From: Vibrio atypicus
GTDB taxonomy: Bacteria; Pseudomonadota; Gammaproteobacteria; Enterobacterales; Vibrionaceae
NCBI RefSeq assembly: GCF_009811315.1
Contig: NZ_BLID01000001.1
Span: 372,001 to 436,000, forward strand
DNA length: 64,000 bases
Direction: 5' to 3'
The notes under the pieces were generated by a model. The model was given only the letters and a program-made list of their open reading frames with translations. It did not search any database and had not been told where the DNA came from. Below are positions 56,425 through 64,000 of the stretch, piece after piece (within the stretch, counting starts at the first letter, position 1; each line of letters begins with the position of its first letter). The translations under genes were made by a program, and so were the position numbers.

Positions 56425-59400
56425 ATGATCGAAATAGTAATCGATGGCAAATATCGAATTGTAGAAGAGGGCTCGACCCTACTAGAAGCGGCTAAAGTAT
56501 GTGGAGTCGACATTCCTTCACTATGTGGGCTAAATAAATCCAATCAAAAAGTGCCCTGCGATCTTTGTGTGGTCGAAGTAGAGAGTGGTGGAACTCAACG
56601 TGCTTGTGAGCTCAATGTCTATCATGGTCTTAACGTCATTACACAATCAGAGCAACTGAGTGCCCATCGAAAACACGCTTTAAATCGAATCATGCAAGAC
56701 CACTATGCAGATTGTGAAGCGCCTTGTAAAACTGCTTGTCCTGCTGGTGTCGACATTCAGTCTTATCTCTATTTTATTGCCCAAAACGATCATCAGAAAG
56801 CAATTGAAGTCATCAAGCGAACTCTGCCGATGCCACTTTCTATTGGTCGTGTTTGTCCTGCATTTTGTGAAAGCGAGTGCCGCCGCTCACTCGTGGACGA
56901 GTCCATTGCTATCCGCCAACTTAAGCGTCATGCAGCCGATGCAGATCTCGCAGCGCAAGAGGCATATGTACCGGAGAAAAAAGCAGATAAAAACCTCTCC
57001 ATTGCGGTTGTCGGCAGTGGTCCTGGCGGCTTAACAGCAGGTTATTACCTATCAAATGAAGGTTATGACGTGACGGTATTTGAATCGATGCCCAAGGCCG
57101 GTGGCTGGCTTCGTTACGGTATTCCTGAGTATCGACTACCAAAAGCTATCTTAGACAAAGAAATCGAACTCATGTGTCGCAATGGCATGACTGTCAAAAC
57201 CGAACAAAAACTGGGCGTTGATTTCTCACTATCACAATTAAGTACAGAGTATGATGCGGTCTGCCTTGCGGTTGGGGCATCACTGGCCGTTGAGATGAAC
57301 TACCCTGGCAGTGACTTAGGTGGCTGCTACCTTGGTGTCGACTACCTCAAAGACTATGTCACAGAACAGACTTATACCACTGGCCAAAAAGTCGCGGTCA
57401 TTGGTGGGGGGAATACCGCCATTGACTGTGCTCGTACTGCACGTCGAGCTGGCGCAGACACCACTATTATTTACCGTCGAACTCGTGAAGAGATGCCTGC
57501 CGAGGATTACGAAATTGAAGAGGCCGAACATGAAGGCGTTCAGTTCTTATTCTTAACCAATCCAGCAGAAAACATTGCAGATGAAGATGGTCACGTAAAA
57601 GAAATTCGCCTTGAGCGTATGGCTCTAGGTGCGCCTGATGCTTCTGGTCGACGTCGTCCTGAAGCCACAGCTGAGTACTTTACTCAAGCCTTTGATACTG
57701 TGATTGCCGCTGTCTCACAAAAGCCAGACTTAAGCTTTTTAGATAACGATGATTTGTCGATTCCACTGACTCGCTGGAACACGTCCGATTCGAACGACCA
57801 AACCATGCATACAGGCACGGGAAACATCTTTAGTATTGGGGATTTTCGTCGAGGCCCAGCGACCGCAGTTGAAGCTGTCGGTGATGGGCGAATTGCCGCT
57901 AAAGCGATAGACCTATTTTTAAACGGCGATATGGCAGATATGCCTAAACCTGCGTTCAATTCTCGTAAAGAGCAGAAACTGGCTCAAGTTGATCCGCTAC
58001 ACTTCGAAAATCTACAAAAGGTCGCTCGCAGCATTATGCCAGAGCTGACTCCAGCTCAGCGCGAACAGAGTTTTGATGAAGTAGAGCTTGGTTTCGACAA
58101 TGATGAAGCCATTCGAGAAGCCGCTCGCTGCCTTGAGTGTGGTTGTCGGGCGAACACTCACTGTGACCTTCGTGACTACTCCACTGAGTACGAGGCTGAG
58201 CAGAGCTTTGACCTATCCATTAATGTGAAGTCTCATGAAGACTGGCTCAATTTGCGCGGCAAAGATGCTCGTCATAAATTCAGCGTTGATCGCAGCTCAG
58301 AGTTTATCGAATTTGATGCCAACCGCTGCATCAGTTGCGGCCAATGTATTCAAGCCTGTAGCGAGCAAGCTGTTCATGGCATTTTAAACTTTGTTCATGA
58401 CCAAAATGGTCGACCAGCTTTAAGACCTGATGACAGGCCACACTTTGGCTCTAGTCGTAATGGTCGTATGCTTATGGGAGATTCTAACTGCGTTCAGTGC
58501 GGTGCGTGTGTCCAAGCTTGTCCAACCGGCGCTATGGTAGATAGTCGGGACCGCTCGCAAGGTCGTGAAGAACAACTCAAACAGGTTGATACGATTTGTA
58601 CCTACTGTGGGGTAGGCTGCAAATTAACCATGCATGTAGATGAAGCAAACAATAGAATCATGCATGTGACAGGTGCAAACTCCCCTGTCAATGAAGGCAT
58701 GCTGTGTGTGAAAGGTCGCTTTGGGTTTGACTTCATCAATGATGATGCGCGGCTAACCACACCTCTCATTCGTAAAGATGGTTGGTTACAGCCTGCTAGT
58801 TGGGATGAGGCCATTGCGCTGATCGCCAAGAAGTTTACAGCCATCAAACAAGATTTCGGTGGCAATGCATTGGCCGGTTTCTCTTCAGCCAAAACCACCA
58901 ACGAAGACAACTATGCATTCCAGAAATTTATCCGCCGTGAGCTAGGTACCAATAACATCGACCACTGTGCAAGGCTTTGTCACGCATCCAGTGTAACGGG
59001 GCTTGAAGCCTCACTCGGTAGCGGAGCGATGACCAATGATATTCCGAGCATCAAACACTCAGATGTTATTTTTATCATCGGCTCTGATACCACCTCAGCG
59101 CACCCAATCATTGGTTCACATATCAAACAAGCGATTCGCCACCATGGTGCTCGCTTAATTGTTGCCGATCCAAAACGCATCGATATGGCTGAACATGCTG
59201 AGCTATACCTAGCGCATCGCCCAGGAACGGACGTGATGCTACTCAATGGCATTATGCAGCAGATCATTAAGAATGGTTGGTATGATCAAGAGTACATCGA
59301 AGAACGTGTCGATGGTTTTGACACGCTACTACAAGAAGTGATGTCCCCTGCCTACGCACTGGAAAAAGTCGAGCTCGTTACAGGTGTTAGTGGTGAAGAT

Positions 59401-60633
59401 ATCTTTGCCATGGCACGTATGATAGGGACCGCAGAACGCACTGCAGTCTATTACTCAATGGGGATTACCCAGCACACCACTGGCCATGACAACGTGCGTT
59501 CTATTGCTAACCTGCAATTACTGTGTGGCAACATCGGTATTGAAGGTGGCGGTATCAACCCACTTCGCGGTCAATCCAATGTGCAAGGCGCCTGTGACAT
59601 GGGAGCGCTGCCAAACAACTACCCTGGCTATCAAAAGGTATACAACCCAATGATACGTCAGAAGTTTGCCATTGAATGGGATGCACCAAACCTACCAACA
59701 GAACCAGGCCTCACCCTAACCGAGATTATCGACGGTGCATGCCAGCGTGACGTTCGTGGTCTATACATCATGGGCGAAAACCCGGTGTTGAGTGACCCGA
59801 ACCAAGCGCACGTTATAGAAGGTTTAGAAACGCTCGATTTCTTGGTAGTGCAAGACATCTTCTTAACAGAAACGGCTCAATACGCCGATGTTGTATTGCC
59901 ATCATGTTCGTTTGCGGAAAAATCGGGTCATTTCACCAATACAGAACGAAGAGTTCAGCGAATCAATGCAGCTGTAACACCTCCAGGTGAGGCTAAAGAG
60001 GACTGGTGGATCATTCAACAAATCGCCAACGCAATGGGTGGCGACTGGCACTACCAACAAGTGTCTGACATCACCAGTGAAATTGCTCGTGTGACACCTC
60101 AGTATGCAGGGTTGCGATGGGAAGCGATTACGCCAGAAGGGGTTCAATGGCCAAGTAACAAGAACAACCCAAATGGTACGCGCATCATGCACCAAACTCA
60201 GTTCACACGCGGCAAAGGGCAGATGGTTGGCGTGCCATTTCGCTACGCTGCAGAGTTGCCTGATGAAGAGTACCCGTTAGTGCTCACAACTGGCCGTGTC
60301 TTAGAGCAATTCCATACCGGAACCATGACACGCAAAACCAAGGGCCTCGATAACTTAGCTGGACCTAGAGCCATGATCAGCGTGCAAGATGCTGAGGCTC
60401 TTGGTATCTCCAATGGGCAGCGCTTGAAAGTATCAACTCGCCGAGGTGCGATTGAGATAGACGCGTTCGTGACTAAGCGTATTCAGCAAGGGGTGATTTT
60501 TATTCCATTCCACTTTGTTGAATCTCCTGTCAATCGACTAACAACAACCGCGACGGATCCTCACGCTAAGATCCCTGAGTTTAAAGTGGCGGCGGTGAAG
60601 GTGGAACGACTCGAAGCTGAGTTAAGCCACTAA
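56425..60633 (+). CDS. fdhF: AegA/GltD-like flavoprotein fused to molybdopterin formate dehydrogenase alpha subunit
   Basis: About 1402 aa from ATG 56425, after GGGGGTCTT. Domain order: 2Fe-2S (CGLNKSNQKVPCDLC, ~25-75); GltD-type Fe-S helical domain (CKTACPAGVDIQ); FAD fold (VVGSGPGG, ~195); NADPH fold (VIGGGNTAID, ~325); Cys-rich linker (CLECGCRANTHC); two ferredoxin clusters (Cys635 and Cys689 onward). The MopB domain follows, with 4Fe-4S CTYCGVGC from residue 725, Mo-ligand Cys852 in CARLCHASS (Cys, not selenocysteine) and a C-terminal molydopterin dinucleotide-binding domain. It could couple formate oxidation to NAD(P)+ or to another acceptor. The substrate is inferred. Confidence 0.9.
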   Translation: MIEIVIDGKYRIVEEGSTLLEAAKVCGVDIPSLCGLNKSNQKVPCDLCVVEVESGGTQRACELNVYHGLNVITQSEQLSAHRKHALNRIMQDHYADCEAPCKTACPAGVDIQSYLYFIAQNDHQKAIEVIKRTLPMPLSIGRVCPAFCESECRRSLVDESIAIRQLKRHAADADLAAQEAYVPEKKADKNLSIAVVGSGPGGLTAGYYLSNEGYDVTVFESMPKAGGWLRYGIPEYRLPKAILDKEIELMCRNGMTVKTEQKLGVDFSLSQLSTEYDAVCLAVGASLAVEMNYPGSDLGGCYLGVDYLKDYVTEQTYTTGQKVAVIGGGNTAIDCARTARRAGADTTIIYRRTREEMPAEDYEIEEAEHEGVQFLFLTNPAENIADEDGHVKEIRLERMALGAPDASGRRRPEATAEYFTQAFDTVIAAVSQKPDLSFLDNDDLSIPLTRWNTSDSNDQTMHTGTGNIFSIGDFRRGPATAVEAVGDGRIAAKAIDLFLNGDMADMPKPAFNSRKEQKLAQVDPLHFENLQKVARSIMPELTPAQREQSFDEVELGFDNDEAIREAARCLECGCRANTHCDLRDYSTEYEAEQSFDLSINVKSHEDWLNLRGKDARHKFSVDRSSEFIEFDANRCISCGQCIQACSEQAVHGILNFVHDQNGRPALRPDDRPHFGSSRNGRMLMGDSNCVQCGACVQACPTGAMVDSRDRSQGREEQLKQVDTICTYCGVGCKLTMHVDEANNRIMHVTGANSPVNEGMLCVKGRFGFDFINDDARLTTPLIRKDGWLQPASWDEAIALIAKKFTAIKQDFGGNALAGFSSAKTTNEDNYAFQKFIRRELGTNNIDHCARLCHASSVTGLEASLGSGAMTNDIPSIKHSDVIFIIGSDTTSAHPIIGSHIKQAIRHHGARLIVADPKRIDMAEHAELYLAHRPGTDVMLLNGIMQQIIKNGWYDQEYIEERVDGFDTLLQEVMSPAYALEKVELVTGVSGEDIFAMARMIGTAERTAVYYSMGITQHTTGHDNVRSIANLQLLCGNIGIEGGGINPLRGQSNVQGACDMGALPNNYPGYQKVYNPMIRQKFAIEWDAPNLPTEPGLTLTEIIDGACQRDVRGLYIMGENPVLSDPNQAHVIEGLETLDFLVVQDIFLTETAQYADVVLPSCSFAEKSGHFTNTERRVQRINAAVTPPGEAKEDWWIIQQIANAMGGDWHYQQVSDITSEIARVTPQYAGLRWEAITPEGVQWPSNKNNPNGTRIMHQTQFTRGKGQMVGVPFRYAAELPDEEYPLVLTTGRVLEQFHTGTMTRKTKGLDNLAGPRAMISVQDAEALGISNGQRLKVSTRRGAIEIDAFVTKRIQQGVIFIPFHFVESPVNRLTTTATDPHAKIPEFKVAAVKVERLEAELSH

Positions 60634-60653
60634 TGTAGATTAGACATATAAGC

Positions 60654-60683
60654 AAAGAGCCGACATTTTCGTCGGCTCTTTTT
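60654..60683. terminator. Bidirectional terminator after the formate-dehydrogenase fusion
   Basis: The stem AAAGAGCCGAC/GTCGGCTCTTT has loop ATTTTC and T runs on both strands. It overlaps the stop codon region of the convergent NIF3-like gene. Confidence 0.92.
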
Positions 60684-61005
60684 ATTCAAACTCATGATTG
60701 GCTAACGGTATCACGTTAATGGCCAATTCTTCGTAGGGATGAATCTCCCTAACGGCTGCCATCGCTTGGCGAACCAACTCTTTTCGGCAACGGACATCAA
60801 CTCTCACCTCTTCGCCAAAGTTGATCTTTCCTACTTCTCCCGTGGCTGGGTTAGCTTTCTCTGTTGGCCGCCAAAAGCCTGAAATCTTTACCACTGACAC
60901 CACACTATCGTAGTCACCAACCACTCCTGCCCCGACGGCATTTAATACATCACGAATTGGCGTCACATACTCTTCCGGTGTATAGATCTCTAACTTGTAT
61001 TCCAT
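60682..61005 (-). CDS. NIF3/YqfO C-terminal-like small protein
   Basis: A 107-aa protein (MEYKLEIYTPEEYVTPIRDVLNAVGAGVVGDYDSVVSV, then EVRVDVRCRKELVRQAMAAVREIHPYEELAINVIPL). The repeated beta-alpha pattern and the HPYEE segment match the CutA-like insert domain of NIF3/YqfO proteins, here standing alone. The function is unknown. The ribosome site GAGGAACA precedes ATG 61005. Confidence 0.82.
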   Translation of the reverse strand: MEYKLEIYTPEEYVTPIRDVLNAVGAGVVGDYDSVVSVVKISGFWRPTEKANPATGEVGKINFGEEVRVDVRCRKELVRQAMAAVREIHPYEELAINVIPLANHEFE

Positions 61006-61023
61006 TGTTCCTCGTAAAATATA

Positions 61024-61623
61024 TCAATAATTGTCTCGAACGAATGCCAAGGTTTCATCGCGGTTAATGTGCGCAATGCTGTCTATGCCCATCGCCTTTG
61101 CCGCCGACACATTGGTCGCACTGTCATCAATAAAAATAGCGTTATGAGGGCAACCACCCGCCAGTTGCAGAGCAATTTCAAAAAACAGCCGATCTGGTTT
61201 AGCAACACCTATATGCGAAGAGCTGACGACGAGATCAAAATGGCCATCCAGTTTTGATGCGGTAAGATCTTCTTCCAGTCGAGAAGTGCCGTTTGTCACC
61301 AGCACAATTTTCCCATCTGGCGAATGATTTCGAATGCCTTCAAGCAAGGCCCAATCAATATCCCAACGAGCTTGGTTCCAAATCTTAACAAGCTGAACGG
61401 CCGCATCACGATTCCAACTTCGAGCCAGCTGCTCTGTCACTTTATCACACCACTGTTGATGGGTGATTTCCCCACAAACAGCCAAACTAAGCAGTTCATT
61501 GGAAAATGCGCATGAATAGAGTGCGCCCTGAGTAATACCAAGCAGCGCCTCAGCTTGATTCACTTCATTGCCAGGCCATTGGCGAATTACCCCATCAAAA
61601 TCGATTAGAATTATGCTCTTCAC
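61024..61623 (-). CDS. HAD-superfamily hydrolase (HAD-IA)
   Basis: 199 aa from GTG 61623, six bases after AGGAGG. Motif I is LIDFDGVIRQW, with nucleophile and acid Asp residues. Motif II is LVTNGTS, motif III the Lys in GVAKPDRLFFEIA and motif IV FIDDSATNVSAA. It acts as a small-molecule phosphatase. It is 18 bp upstream of the NIF3-like gene and could be co-transcribed with it. Confidence 0.9.
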   Translation of the reverse strand: MKSIILIDFDGVIRQWPGNEVNQAEALLGITQGALYSCAFSNELLSLAVCGEITHQQWCDKVTEQLARSWNRDAAVQLVKIWNQARWDIDWALLEGIRNHSPDGKIVLVTNGTSRLEEDLTASKLDGHFDLVVSSSHIGVAKPDRLFFEIALQLAGGCPHNAIFIDDSATNVSAAKAMGIDSIAHINRDETLAFVRDNY

Positions 61624-61642
61624 CTCTCACCTCCTGTGATCG

Positions 61643-62440
61643 CTAGGTATTTATCGCTTGTAAGTCCTTTATCACTTTATAACCAAATCCCTCTATTAAC
61701 TCGATGATACATTGCACATTTTTTTCCTCTCCTTTGGCAAGAGCGAGGGTTAATTCAATCGATGTGACATCATCAGGGTAAAACTGACTGACGACTTCTG
61801 CCATCGAACTCAGTTCATACAACCAACTCCCATCCTTTTCAGCAACAAGCAAGTAAGCGCTTCGAAGCAATTTCTTTGCCATCACTTTTGATTCAGCTTT
61901 GCCAAGTCCATCATCCAGCGCCCTGCGTACCTTGTCTAACACTGAAGGTAAGTCTTCGTTGAGTTGCCAAGCAATCTGAACATTGGGTTTGTATCGGCGA
62001 AAGTTGAGCGCAAGATCATCCCCCCATACACAGCAGCAACAATGTTTGAGCCAGAACTGCCAACGATACTCCTCTTGTTCACGCATCACTTCTTGAACAT
62101 GTCCCGGGTCAAAATCTATTTTGCTTACAACAGGAAACTGCAAAGCTAACGTTTCAGATAACTGTGTCAGACGCTTTGCAGCATCAGGGGTTAAAGGCTG
62201 ATGAAAGACCACCGATAGATCCAAATCAGAGCGGTAGGGGATCGCATTCCCTCGTGGCACACTGCCATACAAATAGATACTGTGTATTTGGTTAGGAAAT
62301 TCCAACAGTAATGCAGCTAATACCGTATCAACTAGGGGTTGATACGGCGCTTGTATGTTTGTCACTGAATAGGGATTGTCGATGTAGCCTTGGTTGTCTA
62401 AGCCCGCCCCAGAGCTACGTTTAATATCCTTATCGTCCAA
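61643..62440 (-). CDS. Nucleotidyltransferase-domain protein
   Basis: 265 aa. The start is TTG 62440, shortly after TTAGGAAA; there is no nearby ATG. The polymerase-beta-type motif LYGSVPRGNAIPYRSDLDLSVVF supplies the GS and DxD catalytic elements, with a later Asp in KIDFDPGH. The C-terminal half is helical (LLRSAYLLVAEKDGSWLYELSSMAEVV). It resembles aminoglycoside-nucleotidyltransferase-like or MNT-type proteins. The substrate is unknown. It lies in a minus-strand row with two HAD genes. Confidence 0.82.
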   Translation of the reverse strand: MDDKDIKRSSGAGLDNQGYIDNPYSVTNIQAPYQPLVDTVLAALLLEFPNQIHSIYLYGSVPRGNAIPYRSDLDLSVVFHQPLTPDAAKRLTQLSETLALQFPVVSKIDFDPGHVQEVMREQEEYRWQFWLKHCCCCVWGDDLALNFRRYKPNVQIAWQLNEDLPSVLDKVRRALDDGLGKAESKVMAKKLLRSAYLLVAEKDGSWLYELSSMAEVVSQFYPDDVTSIELTLALAKGEEKNVQCIIELIEGFGYKVIKDLQAINT

Positions 62441-62506
62441 TTTCCTAACTCCAATTCTTTGACCATTGAGTTAACATGCCATAGATAACTCGTCCATGAA
62501 ACGTCT

Positions 62507-63142
62507 TTAAGTCATCATCTCAGCATAACTTTCGATGAGTCGCTTTGATTGGCTGAGATCGTTTTTACCATTGAAATCGTGCTTAATCGCAACGACATCG
62601 CAACCGGTAAGTACGCCCGCAGAAACGCCAGCTGCTGAGTCTTCAAAAATAAGCGTTGTCTCCGGGGATAAATCCAATTTCTGCAAAGCAAGATAGTAGG
62701 CCTCTGGATCCGGTTTATGTTTGCTTACGTCTTCTTGCGTAATGACAACATCGAACAATTCAGTGAGGTTAAGCGCAGTTAAGATATTATCTACCATCCA
62801 AGTTGCTGCAGAGCTGACTACGCCACACACTTTTCCCTCCGATTTTAAGTGAATCAAATAGGCCTTCGCGCCATCATTGAGCTGTAATTCACTCGTCAGC
62901 AAAGCTTCATAGTGAGTGCGAAAATGTGCATTAAATTCAGTCAAATCAGGGGATATCGCGGCATGCTTAAAGAAGTGACCAGTAACCACAGGCCAGCTCT
63001 CCCCCATGACGTCTTTATAGATATGGCTCTCTACATCAGAGCCATAATCTTGGCAGGCCTTTGCAAGCGCTAATCCTTTTAACGGTTCGGAATTGACCAA
63101 CGTCCCATCCATATCGAACAAATAAGCTTGGTATTGGTTCAC
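62507..63142 (-). CDS. HAD-superfamily phosphatase (beta-phosphoglucomutase-like)
   Basis: 211 aa from GTG 63142, six bases after GGAG. Motif I is LFDMDGTLVNSEP, motif II GVVSSAA, motif III SKHKPDPEAYYLAL and motif IV LIFEDSAAGVSAG. The helical cap between motifs I and II is of the C1 type. It resembles YfbT/GPH/beta-PGM-type sugar phosphatases. The substrate is not determined. Confidence 0.9.
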   Translation of the reverse strand: MNQYQAYLFDMDGTLVNSEPLKGLALAKACQDYGSDVESHIYKDVMGESWPVVTGHFFKHAAISPDLTEFNAHFRTHYEALLTSELQLNDGAKAYLIHLKSEGKVCGVVSSAATWMVDNILTALNLTELFDVVITQEDVSKHKPDPEAYYLALQKLDLSPETTLIFEDSAAGVSAGVLTGCDVVAIKHDFNGKNDLSQSKRLIESYAEMMT

Positions 63143-63269
63143 TCAGCACTCCATATATGTCTAAATTTTGAAATAAACCACAGATATATAAAATCAACAC
63201 ATTGATTGCAAAGATAAATGATACAAAATTGATATGATCAACCTACTCAACTCATGCATAAGATCATCT

Positions 63270-63812
63270 ATGAAATTAAAACTAGTCACCCTATCAATAC
63301 TGCTTCCTATTCTCGGTGGGTGCGCCTCTTACCCTCTCACTCCAGTAAATGGAAATGGCGGAATCCTTATAGGTACAGACGTAGACAATAATGGCGCGCA
63401 CCATCCATGCCGGAAAATTGTGGTCTCCATGTATGAAATGATAAGCGGAGGGGAATACAGTGAAACGCCAGTCGAACTTGAATTTATGCCCAAACAGCGT
63501 GAATCATATGCACTCTTCACTGATATCAAACCAGGGTACTACGTCATTAAGAATATGCGCTGTTATTCTCAGGCCCAACGCTATTTCAATGATGGTGAAC
63601 AATTTTTAGATAGTTCCTATTCGCATGGAGAAACCATAGAGGCGAATAAAATAACCGTTATGCGTTATTCTTATTACGGCAAGTCTTATAACGATGGGAG
63701 TTTCTCCTCTTATCTAACCTATGATTCGCCAGATATAGAAGAAACGGGTATTAAAGCTGGAATCAAGAGTGACCCAAACTTTGCAGGTTGGAGTTTTAGA
63801 GAGCAATACTAG
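63270..63812 (+). CDS. Lipoprotein of unknown function
   Basis: About 180 aa from ATG 63270 (MKLKLVTLSILLPILGGCASYPL), which gives a standard signal II peptide with lipobox LGGC. The upstream frame from 63234 would add 12 residues that break the signal. The mature chain has a Gly/Asn-rich start and then a beta-rich, Tyr-rich body. I do not recognise a family. It stands alone between a HAD gene and a convergent partial gene. Confidence 0.78.
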   Translation: MKLKLVTLSILLPILGGCASYPLTPVNGNGGILIGTDVDNNGAHHPCRKIVVSMYEMISGGEYSETPVELEFMPKQRESYALFTDIKPGYYVIKNMRCYSQAQRYFNDGEQFLDSSYSHGETIEANKITVMRYSYYGKSYNDGSFSSYLTYDSPDIEETGIKAGIKSDPNFAGWSFREQY

Positions 63813-63830
63813 TATTTGCAATTAAACAAA

Positions 63831-63854
63831 AAAGCCGACCACTTGGTCGGCTTT
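63831..63854. terminator. Terminator between the lipoprotein gene and the right-edge gene
   Basis: The stem AAAGCCGACC/GGTCGGCTTT has loop ACTT and a T6 tract on the minus strand, serving the partial gene from the right edge. The plus side has a weak T stretch only. Confidence 0.88.
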
Positions 63855-63870
63855 GTGTTCTTAAATTAAG

Positions 63871-64000
63871 TTACTTACTTGCATCTAGCAGTGCACCTGT
63901 CACCGCAATGGAAGAAGTCGCATTACCATTTGTCAGCGTAAACTGAACAATCTGTGAAGTCATTTCCATATTTGCTGCACCATCAGAATCAGTTTTTGGC
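63871..64000 (-). CDS. 3' end of a gene entering from the right edge
   Basis: The minus-strand frame is open from base 64000 to TAA 63871-63873, coding for 42 residues that end in VTGALLDASK. The segment (KTDSDGAANMEMTSQ, VQFTLTNGNATSS) looks like the end of an extracellular beta-sandwich or Ig-like repeat protein, but it is too short to assign. A terminator follows at the expected place, supporting a real gene end. Confidence 0.6.
   Translation of the reverse strand, partial: PKTDSDGAANMEMTSQIVQFTLTNGNATSSIAVTGALLDASK

Noticed and set aside
56425..58200. Glutamate synthase small subunit as a separate gene
   Set aside because: The GltD-like part is in frame and continuous with the MopB domain, with no stop or frameshift and no large subunit nearby. 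It is a fusion.
58978..58980. Possible selenocysteine in the formate-dehydrogenase domain
   Set aside because: The codon at the metal-ligand position is TGT (Cys), not TGA. No recoding is needed.

Overview
The window looks like a chromosome segment of a Vibrio (Gammaproteobacteria, Vibrionaceae). GC content is moderate by eye and coding is dense on both strands. The layout is typical of the genus: a vpsL-M-N-O-type exopolysaccharide export block, a betIBA-proXWV choline/glycine betaine operon, pstSCAB, several chemoreceptors, and siderophore, copper and anaerobic respiration genes. I see no rRNA, tRNA, CRISPR array, integrase or insertion sequence.

Layout. 1-9,004: an exopolysaccharide operon on the minus strand. 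It runs from an RfaH-type JUMPStart/ops element through an initiating sugar-phosphate transferase, an outer-membrane barrel, a very short OPX export protein, a Wzz-tyrosine kinase, WecB, WecC and a GT4 glycosyltransferase cut by the window edge. 9,353-13,082: pstS-C-A-B with PhoB-like half sites. 13,352-14,995: a chemoreceptor. 15,070-21,974: proVWX-betABI for choline uptake and oxidation to glycine betaine. 22,455-38,788: mixed single genes and small operons, including a VOC protein, a CtlX-like amidinohydrolase, an ABC exporter, AraC + LysE, pirin, DUF2867, CatB-type acetyltransferase, an S33 hydrolase, a RibD-like reductase, ArfB, a START protein, an RsgA paralogue with a MerR-methyltransferase fusion, a second chemoreceptor and a thioesterase.

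38,790-46,146 is a copper/silver export operon behind a CueR-like 19-bp-spacer promoter: a small His/Cys-rich exported protein, CusC, CusB carrying two extra CusF domains, CusA and a cupredoxin. 46,259-47,667 has a YHS protein and a divergent AraC regulator. 47,779-48,813 has a structured RNA leader and a degenerate tandem pterin-synthase-like protein. 48,865-50,698 has an ABC-F ATPase whose leader contains a short reading frame and mutually exclusive stems closely resembling an ermC-type translational attenuator; this is the most interesting signal in the window. 50,752-54,438 is a Fur-box-preceded FecBCDE/VctPDGC-like ferric siderophore importer.

54,465-60,633 is an anaerobic redox locus: napH and napG read away from a giant AegA/GltD-like oxidoreductase fused to a Cys-type formate dehydrogenase. 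A perfect FNR site and a NarL/NarP-like site lie between them. 60,682-64,000 holds small housekeeping-type genes (NIF3-like, two HAD phosphatases, a nucleotidyltransferase), a lipoprotein, and the end of a gene that enters from the right edge.

All functional names rest on motif and family recognition by eye; no database search was run. Where the longest open frame starts upstream of a good ribosome binding site, the more likely start was chosen and the reason is given in the entry.
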